Origin: Oscillospiraceae bacterium
GTDB taxonomy: Bacteria; Bacillota; Clostridia; Oscillospirales; Acutalibacteraceae
Reading direction: 5' to 3'
DNA length: 10,334 nt
Assembly (NCBI GenBank): GCA_031262125.1
Contig: JAISII010000188.1
Span: 1-10,334, forward strand
A program made the translations under genes and the position numbers. How positions within the stretch are numbered: position 1 is the stretch's first letter; every line of letters begins with the position of its first letter. Below, piece by piece: positions 6,356 through 10,334 of the stretch. Below the pieces are notes generated by a model that had not been told where the DNA came from, did not search any database, and saw nothing but the letters and a program-made list of their open reading frames with translations.

Positions 6356-7477
6356 TTACGGCAAAAGCGTTAAAAAATCGCCGATTATTGTGTTAGAAAC
6401 CAAAAACCCTTGCCGTGTTAGCGTGATTGTGCTGTTTTTAAATTTTAACAAACCCATGGGTTCATATTTTTGGCACAATGCTGCAAACTGCTGTATATTA
6501 TCAGGTTCACCGAACATTTCATTCATTTTAATCAAGTTTAAACCCGTAGCAAGCCGCAGCTGCATCATAATATATTCTTCGGCGGTTTTGCCGCAGCCGT
6601 CTTGCACAATTTTGCCTGCATAAAAATCCTTAAAAGAGCGTGGGTAATAAAAGCGGCGACCGTTAACGCAAGAATGTCCAGCAGGGCCGATGCCCAAATA
6701 ATCCTGCAAGTTCCAATACCGCATATTGTGGCGACTTTGGTAACCAAGGCGGCAGAAGTTAGAAATTTCGTACTGAGCAAAGCCTGCACTCTCCAGTTGT
6801 TCGCAGCAAAAAAGGTACAAGTCCGCAAGCTCGTCTTCGGTTTTAAAATGCGAGCTTTCCATTTTGCAAAACGGGGTGTTCTCTTCAATTTTTAAAATAT
6901 AGGCCGAAATATGCTGCACACCTGCAGCAACGCAAAAATCTATGCTTTGTTTTAATGTGCTTTGTGTTTGACCCGGCGTGCCGATAATTAAATCGAGCGA
7001 AATATTGCCAATGCCCGCCGATTGTGCCATTGCAACCGCCGCTGCGGCGTCGGGTGCTGTATGCCTGCGTCCAAGTGTTTGCAGCTCGCTATCATTTGCC
7101 GATTGCAACCCTATAGACAACCTGTTGACCCCACTGTTTGCAAGGCCAAAAAAATCGGTTTGTTTATAGTCTCCGGGGTTGAGTTCGATTGTAATCTCCG
7201 GGTTTTCGGCAAACATAAAACAGCTTTTTGCCGTGTTAATAATGCTGCCGATTTGCGTTGCACTAAGCAGCCCCGGCGTACCGCCGCCAAAATAGAGGGT
7301 TTGTACCATTGCTTTATTATAGCTAAAAGATTGTTTTAAAATCACGGCATTAAGGTGAGTTATGTAATTTTCGATTTCGTCCTCTTTAGCGGCAATGCTG
7401 AAAAAGTCGCAATAGTTGCATTTGCTTTTGCAAAAAGGGATATGGATATACAAACCTAAGTCGTTAATAGTGTTCAT
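6356..7477 (-). CDS. hemW: HemW-type radical SAM heme chaperone (coproporphyrinogen III oxidase-like)
   Basis: A 373-residue radical SAM protein. The 4Fe-4S/SAM motif CX3CX2C is at Cys16, Cys20 and Cys23 within HIPFCKSKCNYCDFF, and the SAM-binding GGGTP is at 64-68. Further family blocks are ELNPGD (99-103), SIGLQS (121-126), LDLIIGTPGQT (161-171), the YEISNF block (236-241) and HNMRYW (250-255). The Cys cluster followed by Asp-Phe rather than Cys-x-Cys, and the full C-terminal HemN_C-like region, point to HemW, a heme-trafficking chaperone, rather than the true oxygen-independent oxidase HemN. These proteins are often annotated as coproporphyrinogen oxidase. The ATG at 7475-7477 has GGGGAGAGAG 10-13 nt upstream. 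It has its own promoter (7615-7643) and a ~130-nt leader containing a terminator-like hairpin. Confidence 0.93.
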   Translation of the reverse strand: MNTINDLGLYIHIPFCKSKCNYCDFFSIAAKEDEIENYITHLNAVILKQSFSYNKAMVQTLYFGGGTPGLLSATQIGSIINTAKSCFMFAENPEITIELNPGDYKQTDFFGLANSGVNRLSIGLQSANDSELQTLGRRHTAPDAAAAVAMAQSAGIGNISLDLIIGTPGQTQSTLKQSIDFCVAAGVQHISAYILKIEENTPFCKMESSHFKTEDELADLYLFCCEQLESAGFAQYEISNFCRLGYQSRHNMRYWNLQDYLGIGPAGHSCVNGRRFYYPRSFKDFYAGKIVQDGCGKTAEEYIMMQLRLATGLNLIKMNEMFGEPDNIQQFAALCQKYEPMGLLKFKNSTITLTRQGFLVSNTIIGDFLTLLP

Positions 7478-7530
7478 TTTAAAATTACTCTCTCCCCTTT
7501 TGGCTGTTTTTTTTAAAGCTAAGATATTTG

Positions 7531-7564
7531 AAAAAAGTTGAGCAGAAACACAAGGTTTCTGCCC
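7531..7564 (-). terminator. Terminator-like hairpin in the hemW leader
   Basis: On the minus strand GGGCAGAAAC (7555-7564) pairs with GTTTCTGCTC (7540-7549) over 10 bp with one G-U, around a 5-nt loop, and AAC plus six T follow (7531-7536). It lies between the hemW promoter and start codon, so it would either attenuate hemW or end a ~75-nt leader RNA. I see no clear antiterminator. Confidence 0.6.
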
Positions 7565-7614
7565 AGATTTGGAAGGTATATGAAAAAAGATATAATCAAA
7601 AAATTTATGCTATT

Positions 7615-7643
7615 ATTTTACAGTTGTTTTTGTGTTTTGTCAA
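7615..7643 (-). promoter_or_regulatory. Strong sigma-A promoter of hemW
   Basis: On the minus strand TTGACA (7638-7643) and TAAAAT (7615-7620) are 17 nt apart. Transcription should start near 7608, about 130 nt before the hemW ATG. Confidence 0.85.
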
Positions 7644-7728
7644 GTACTTGAATAGCAAAATTTTTAAAATTAAAGATATTTATTTGTAACAGAATAGCAA
7701 AATAACAATAAAATATAAAAGGAAGCAT
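7618..7728 (-). CDS. Doubtful 36-residue hydrophobic small ORF
   Basis: ATG at 7726-7728 is preceded by AGGAAG with 5 nt spacing. The peptide begins with a hydrophobic segment (MLPFIFYCYFAILLQI) and ends polar and basic (LDKTQKQL), the general shape of type I toxin or small membrane peptides. The AGGAAG pairs with CTTCCT just after the start codon, so it would be hidden in a hairpin. Against it, the frame runs through the hemW -35 and -10, and AT-rich DNA yields such frames by chance. Probably not a gene. Confidence 0.15.
   Translation of the reverse strand: MLPFIFYCYFAILLQINIFNFKNFAIQVLDKTQKQL
7650..7703 (+). repeat. Pair of exact 12-bp direct repeats upstream of the hemW promoter
   Basis: GAATAGCAAAAT occurs at 7650-7661 and again at 7692-7703, a period of 42 bp or about four helical turns. 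The first copy ends 6 bp upstream of the hemW -35 element. Paired activator or repressor sites are possible, but the sequence is AT-rich and the function is unknown. Confidence 0.4.
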
Positions 7729-7888
7729 AAAAACTTCCTGAACAATTTAATAAACTTCTTTTAAGCCTCCAAAATAAACGCCTTGATAAGGTAGTTTATA
7801 TAAGGTTCGGCAAAACCGAGCCGGTCTCATATTTTCTCAATTTCCGGCAGAAGAGAGAACTTGTATAAGTAAAAATTCTGCCGTTTTT
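7720..7888 (+). ncRNA. Candidate structured RNA: four stem-loops ending in a plus-strand terminator
   Basis: Successive hairpins are AGGAAG/CTTCCT (7720-7739), AAAC-CCTT/AAGG-GTTT (7776-7797), GGTTCGG/CCGAGCC (7804-7822) and CGGCAGAA/TTCTGCCG (7845-7883). The last is followed by TTTTT (7884-7888), a terminator only in the plus direction. The third stem contains a G-U pair on the plus strand that becomes a C-A mismatch on the minus strand, which also favours plus transcription. GCCGG (7820-7824) can alternatively pair with CCGGC (7844-7848), breaking hairpins three and four. A weak promoter, TTGGAA-16-TATAAT (7569-7596), lies upstream. No plus-strand gene follows, so it would be a free RNA. 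I cannot match it to a known class. Confidence 0.35.
7844..7888 (+). terminator. Plus-strand intrinsic terminator with long loop
   Basis: The stem CGGCAGAA (7845-7852) and TTCTGCCG (7876-7883) is a perfect 8 bp, and TTTTTAT follows. The 23-nt loop contains a small inner hairpin ACTT/AAGT. No T-run occurs on the minus side. Confidence 0.55.
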
Positions 7889-7913
7889 ATAGAACAATCA
7901 GTTTTTAAAAAAA

Positions 7914-8049
7914 ACAAAAAACTCCTCCGTAAGGTATTGGAACCGACGGAGGAGTTTTTTATGGAGTGTATAAATAATATAACGTGATCTGTTAATTTTC
8001 TCAATCTTAATAGAAATAGTATTCTGCAAAAAACTTTAAGATTTATTGC
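7914..8049 (-). ncRNA. Candidate ~135-nt small RNA downstream of the two-component operon
   Basis: The segment is bounded by a sigma-A-like promoter (8056-8084) and a strong terminator (7916-7960), with no start codon and ribosome binding site between. A perfect 8-bp stem AATCTTAA/TTAAGATT (8003-8010 with 8036-8043) would form near the 5' end, followed by ~45 nt of AT-rich linker and the terminator hairpin. The terminator stem contains ACTCCTCC, complementary to strong Shine-Dalgarno sequences. Tandem repeats of LytTR-site geometry lie just upstream of the promoter. The RNA is inferred from layout alone; an unnoticed short peptide cannot be fully excluded. Confidence 0.45.
7916..7960. terminator. 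Strong bidirectional intrinsic terminator
   Basis: ACTCCTCCGT (7921-7930) and ACGGAGGAGT (7946-7955) form a perfect 10-bp GC-rich stem with a 15-nt loop. It is flanked by a run of A on the left and TTTTTT on the right. Flanking A/T bases extend the stem in either direction. On the minus strand it is followed by TTTTT-G-TTTTTTTT and would end the candidate small RNA starting near 8049. Confidence 0.88.
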
Positions 8050-8055
8050 TATTTT

Positions 8056-8084
8056 ATTTTACAATATTCTTAACCTAATAACAA
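8056..8084 (-). promoter_or_regulatory. Sigma-A-like promoter of the candidate small RNA
   Basis: On the minus strand TTGTTA (8079-8084) and TAAAAT (8056-8061) are 17 nt apart, matching consensus at 4/6 and 5/6. The weak -35 fits an activator-dependent promoter. The -10 neighbourhood, TGTAAAATAAAATAGCA, resembles that of hemW (TGTAAAATAATAGCA). Confidence 0.5.
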
Positions 8085-8091
8085 GATGTTT

Positions 8092-8125
8092 GGGACGAAA
8101 CGACAAAAAAACGGGACAAAACGAA
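8092..8125. promoter_or_regulatory. Tandem direct repeat with LytTR-site geometry
   Basis: GGGACGAAACGAC (8092-8104) and GGGACAAAACGAA (8113-8125) match at 11 of 13 positions with a start-to-start period of 21 bp. LytTR-domain regulators (AgrA, VirR, ComE type) bind two direct repeats one such period apart, just upstream of the -35. Here the inner repeat ends 7 bp from the -35 at 8079-8084, and the nearest LytTR gene is 1.3 kb away. The repeat is seen; binding is inferred. Confidence 0.5.
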
Positions 8126-8169
8126 AAAAAAGTCAAAACTCATAGTTAAAAAAACAATAAAGTTTTGAC
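8123..8169 (-). terminator. Intrinsic terminator of the response regulator/kinase operon
   Basis: On the minus strand GTCAAAACT (8161-8169) pairs perfectly with AGTTTTGAC (8132-8140) and is followed by eight T. It starts 24 nt after the kinase stop codon. The loop is long (20 nt) and AT-rich. Confidence 0.8.
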
Positions 8170-8192
8170 CGCTTTTATTATTATTTATTTTA

Positions 8193-9482
8193 TTACCAAT
8201 TTAGCAGCACAAGTGCAGTAAATTTGTCATCAGTCCACGAGGTTACAAATTCGCCTCTGTGTTTTTCGCAAAGCATACGCACACTTTTAAGCCCATGCCC
8301 TCCGGATTCTTTAGTGCTGACAAGTTCGCCGTTTTCTTGCTGCAAATTGCCGCTGTAGCTGTTTTCGACCTCTAACACAAGCATATTTTTACTTGTTTTA
8401 GCACGCAAATAAACATATGGGCTGCTTATAGCTTCGCCGGCGGCCTTGCGGGCATTTTCGAGCAAATTGCCCAGCAAAACACATAAATCTGCCGATTCTA
8501 TGGGAATATCGGACGATATAACCGCTTCTACCCTGAAGGCAATGTTTTCGGCTTTCATATTTTTTGCATACCAACTTAAAAGTGCATCGGCAATGGCGTG
8601 ATTGCAAAAATGCAGCGGTACTACAATCTTTTTTCTTGCTTTATCCAGCAGTTCGGATATTGACTGCCAATCTTTTTTATTTGCAAGTTCGGCAATGGTA
8701 TTAAGTTGATATTTAATGTCGTGCCGCAAAGCAGCTGCTTCCTCTAACGATGCTGTAAGCTCGGCATAATGATTTTTGGCAACATCTAAAGCATTCCGAG
8801 AGTTGAGTATCCGAGAATTGTCCAAAGTTTTTTGGCGGGTAACCAAAACCGTAAATATTATAGAACCAAAACACCACGCCGAGGCAAACAAAACCAAATA
8901 GTAATTGTAAATGTTTGCAACTTCAACAGGGGGCAGCACGTTAACGGCAATAACACGTTCTCCGGTATCAATCAGCTTTAAAATAAGGCGAGAAACAACA
9001 GCCCCTAACGTATAAACAATCCAGCCTTTTCCCTTTAGCTCGAACATTTTAGGAAAAAAATCTCTCATAAAAATGATTACTGCAATAATCTCTATTAAAT
9101 ATAGAATACACATTAAAATCATTTGCCAAATATAAAACCAATCGCTGCCAAAAGGAGAAATAAGCTGAGCAATTGGCGACACAAAATAAGCACTTAGCAC
9201 ACTGGTGTTTACAATGCACCAAACGGTAAACATTTTTTGCCAAAATGTTCCCTCAAAGCAAAAAGTAACCCATATAAGTATTGGTACAGCCGATAGCATA
9301 TACAAAGATGAAAAGGCATCATAAAACGGCAAAGCAGCTACACCCCATCCTAAAGCTAAACAAGCTAAAAGTGAGGTAACAGTTGTCGCCCACCTCTTTT
9401 TTTGTCGTAAAAGCAAAAATATAGCTGTAGTGTTTGCAAGCGGTACTAACGAAAGTGTAAATAATTTGTATACAAACTCCAT
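8193..9482 (-). CDS. AgrC-like membrane sensor histidine kinase (GHKL, HATPase_c_5 type)
   Basis: A 429-residue sensor kinase. The N-terminal ~215 residues hold six or seven hydrophobic segments, the layout of AgrC-type peptide sensors. A coiled linker (220-250) leads to the phospho-accepting His254 in AALRHDIKYQL. The ATP-binding part has the N-box LLGNLLENARKAA (337-348, Asn339 and Asn343) and the GGHGLKSVRML G-box (394-404), as in the HATPase_c_5 family that pairs with LytTR regulators. A longer frame extends to 9605 inside the regulator gene; I choose the ATG at 9480-9482, which has AGGGG at normal spacing and begins 1 nt after the regulator stop, so the two are translationally linked. 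No agrB- or agrD-like gene is in the window, so the signal is unknown. Confidence 0.92.
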   Translation of the reverse strand: MEFVYKLFTLSLVPLANTTAIFLLLRQKKRWATTVTSLLACLALGWGVAALPFYDAFSSLYMLSAVPILIWVTFCFEGTFWQKMFTVWCIVNTSVLSAYFVSPIAQLISPFGSDWFYIWQMILMCILYLIEIIAVIIFMRDFFPKMFELKGKGWIVYTLGAVVSRLILKLIDTGERVIAVNVLPPVEVANIYNYYLVLFASAWCFGSIIFTVLVTRQKTLDNSRILNSRNALDVAKNHYAELTASLEEAAALRHDIKYQLNTIAELANKKDWQSISELLDKARKKIVVPLHFCNHAIADALLSWYAKNMKAENIAFRVEAVISSDIPIESADLCVLLGNLLENARKAAGEAISSPYVYLRAKTSKNMLVLEVENSYSGNLQQENGELVSTKESGGHGLKSVRMLCEKHRGEFVTSWTDDKFTALVLLNW

Positions 9483-9483
9483 A

Positions 9484-10203
9484 TTAAGCACCCCTATTAA
9501 GACTGTAACGGATAAATTTTTCTTTAAACTTTGTTTGTGTTTTAGAAATCGGCACTTTATAACCGTCAAGCAAAACAGCTTCGCCGCCCGAAACAGTAGA
9601 AACATAATCTAAATTAACTATAAATGCCCTGTGGCTCTCGGCAAAGCGTTTGTCCGCTAAAAGAGCGGGTGAATATTTTTTAAGCGGTGCCCTGACAGCA
9701 AAAATGCTGCCGTCGGTAACGTGAAAATTAAGAATATTTTTTGTAACCTCTACAAAAAGAATATCACAAAACATAATCCGCCGTGCTGTCGCACCGTTAG
9801 AAACAATAACTTCCGGTTCGCTTTTTGATTTTTGGCGAGTAACAATTCCATTCGCAATACGCAAAATAGTGTCGATTTTTTCGGCATTAACCGGCTTTTC
9901 TATATAACCCGAGGCGTTAACTTCATAACTTTCGGGTCCAAACTCTTTAGAAGACGACAAAAATACAACAGGACCTTCAAAACCACGGGTACGCAATTGC
10001 CTTGCAGTGTCAATTCCGTTAGTTTTCTGCCCGTTTAAAATAATATCCAGCACAGCAACGTCTGCACTGTTTGGGCTACTGTCGTAAAAATCAATCAGCT
10101 TATTTGCAACAGTAAAAGCCTTAACATTTTGCCCTTTTTCGGCAAACAAAGCAGCTTCTGTTGCTAAAATATCGGCATCGTCATCAAGCACTAAAATGTT
10201 CAT
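9484..10203 (-). CDS. LytTR-family response regulator (AgrA-like)
   Basis: A 239-residue two-domain regulator. The receiver domain (1 to ~120) shows the acidic pair Asp7/Asp8, phosphorylation site Asp53 in AVLDII, the Ser pocket in FLSSS (81-85) and Lys103 in IEKP. The LytTR DNA-binding domain (~130-235) carries the characteristic ESHRAFIVNLDYV block (189-201) and the DGYKVPIS strand. It is first of the pair with the GHKL kinase, 1 nt apart, and should be phosphorylated by it. The ATG at 10201-10203 has GGGGAGAG a few bases upstream. No obvious own promoter is seen in the 51-bp gap to the upstream reading frame, so it may be co-transcribed with that gene. A plausible target is the tandem repeat at 8092-8125. 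Confidence 0.94.
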   Translation of the reverse strand: MNILVLDDDADILATEAALFAEKGQNVKAFTVANKLIDFYDSSPNSADVAVLDIILNGQKTNGIDTARQLRTRGFEGPVVFLSSSKEFGPESYEVNASGYIEKPVNAEKIDTILRIANGIVTRQKSKSEPEVIVSNGATARRIMFCDILFVEVTKNILNFHVTDGSIFAVRAPLKKYSPALLADKRFAESHRAFIVNLDYVSTVSGGEAVLLDGYKVPISKTQTKFKEKFIRYSLNRGA

Positions 10204-10254
10204 AGCTCTCCCCTTAAATTTACAGTTAATTCTATAAAAATCAGTTTGTGCTTT

Positions 10255-10334
10255 TTACGCCGTTTCAATCTCGGCTGCCGATTGCAGATTTAAGGTTTCT
10301 ACCGCTGTTTCCCTCATTTTATATTTTAAAATTT
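10255..10334 (-). CDS. 3' end of an unidentified gene upstream of the response regulator (partial)
   Basis: The frame is open from the window edge to a TAA at 10255-10257 and gives 25 residues ending METAVE-like, specifically MRETAVETLNLQSAAEIETA after ILKYK. The Met inside has no ribosome binding site, so this is more likely the C-terminus of a longer protein than a complete peptide. The tail is acidic and Ala-rich and is too short to assign. It lies 51 nt before the response regulator on the same strand. Confidence 0.4.
   Translation of the reverse strand, partial: ILKYKMRETAVETLNLQSAAEIETA

Larger units (their letters stand above)
7478..8192. other. 715-bp intergenic region without a convincing protein gene
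   Basis: No ORF here has a believable length and ribosome binding site. From hemW rightward it holds the hemW leader hairpin and promoter, a 12-bp repeat pair, four stem-loops at 7720-7888 ending in a plus-strand terminator, a bidirectional terminator at 7916-7960, a candidate small RNA with its promoter and tandem repeats (7914-8125), and the terminator of the sensor kinase operon (8123-8169). The only small frame worth noting is 7618-7728 on the minus strand (36 codons). Confidence 0.6.

Noticed and set aside
7580..7651. 23-codon plus-strand frame, MKKDIIKKFMLLFYSCFCVL-type peptide with Cys, resembling an autoinducing peptide precursor
   Set aside because: It lies over the hemW promoter and leader, its GGAAGG is only 3 nt from the ATG, and there is no agrB-like processing gene nearby.
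7700..7890. 6S RNA or other familiar housekeeping RNA in the hairpin region
   Set aside because: The size is right, but there is no long closing stem joining the ends and no central bubble; the stems are local. I could not match any known class.
9483..9605. Upstream extension of the sensor kinase frame (41 extra residues)
   Set aside because: It would overlap the response regulator by 120 bp; the ATG at 9480-9482 has a good ribosome binding site and a membrane-segment start typical of AgrC-like kinases.
1..10334. CRISPR arrays, insertion sequences, rRNA genes, replication origin
   Set aside because: No regularly spaced repeats, transposase frames, terminal inverted repeats with duplications, rRNA sequence or clustered DnaA boxes were seen on reading both strands.

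Overview
The window reads as a chromosome segment of an AT-rich, endospore-forming Firmicute, most likely a Clostridia member of the Oscillospiraceae/Ruminococcaceae type. The evidence is an uninterrupted sporulation sigma factor SigK, Gram-positive style Shine-Dalgarno sequences built on GGGGAG, a YozG-like regulator, an AgrC/AgrA-like two-component pair, and very AT-rich intergenic DNA. Almost everything is on the minus strand; only the partial gene at 1-171 is on the plus strand.

Layout from left to right. (1) 1-171 is the 3' end of an unidentified plus-strand gene that meets sigK (168-866, minus) tail to tail with overlapping stop codons; the plus-strand terminator for it sits inside the sigK coding region. 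Upstream of sigK is a long inverted repeat whose promoter-distal arm carries the sigK ribosome binding site. (2) 1003-4066 holds a minus-strand cluster: a YozG-like HTH regulator, a 3-TM small membrane protein and a large DUF4173-type membrane protein with a Pro/Gln-rich tail. It is driven by a perfect TTGACA-17-TATAAT promoter with a 13-bp-arm inverted repeat over the start site. (3) 4347-6068 is a GHKL ATPase (MORC/HSP90-like) whose C-terminal part shows a possible PD-(D/E)XK nuclease core. It lies directly downstream of a tRNA-Ser(CGA) gene, a common position for acquired defence genes. (4) 6356-7477 is hemW, with a strong promoter and a terminator-like hairpin in its leader. (5) 7478-8192 has no convincing protein gene, but carries hairpins, terminators, repeats and promoters. 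(6) 8193-10203 is a LytTR response regulator followed by a GHKL sensor kinase, preceded by the tail of an unidentified gene at the right edge.

The most interesting candidate system is at 7914-8169. Directly after the terminator of the response regulator/kinase operon are two imperfect direct repeats with a 21-bp period, the geometry expected for LytTR-domain binding. They lie 7 bp upstream of a sigma-A-like promoter that would make a roughly 135-nt transcript with a 5' hairpin and an excellent terminator. It looks like a small RNA gene controlled by the adjacent response regulator, comparable in logic (not in sequence) to agr/RNAIII. The second candidate is the standalone GHKL-nuclease fusion beside the tRNA. 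The third is a cluster of hairpins at 7720-7888 with mutually exclusive pairings ending in a plus-strand terminator.
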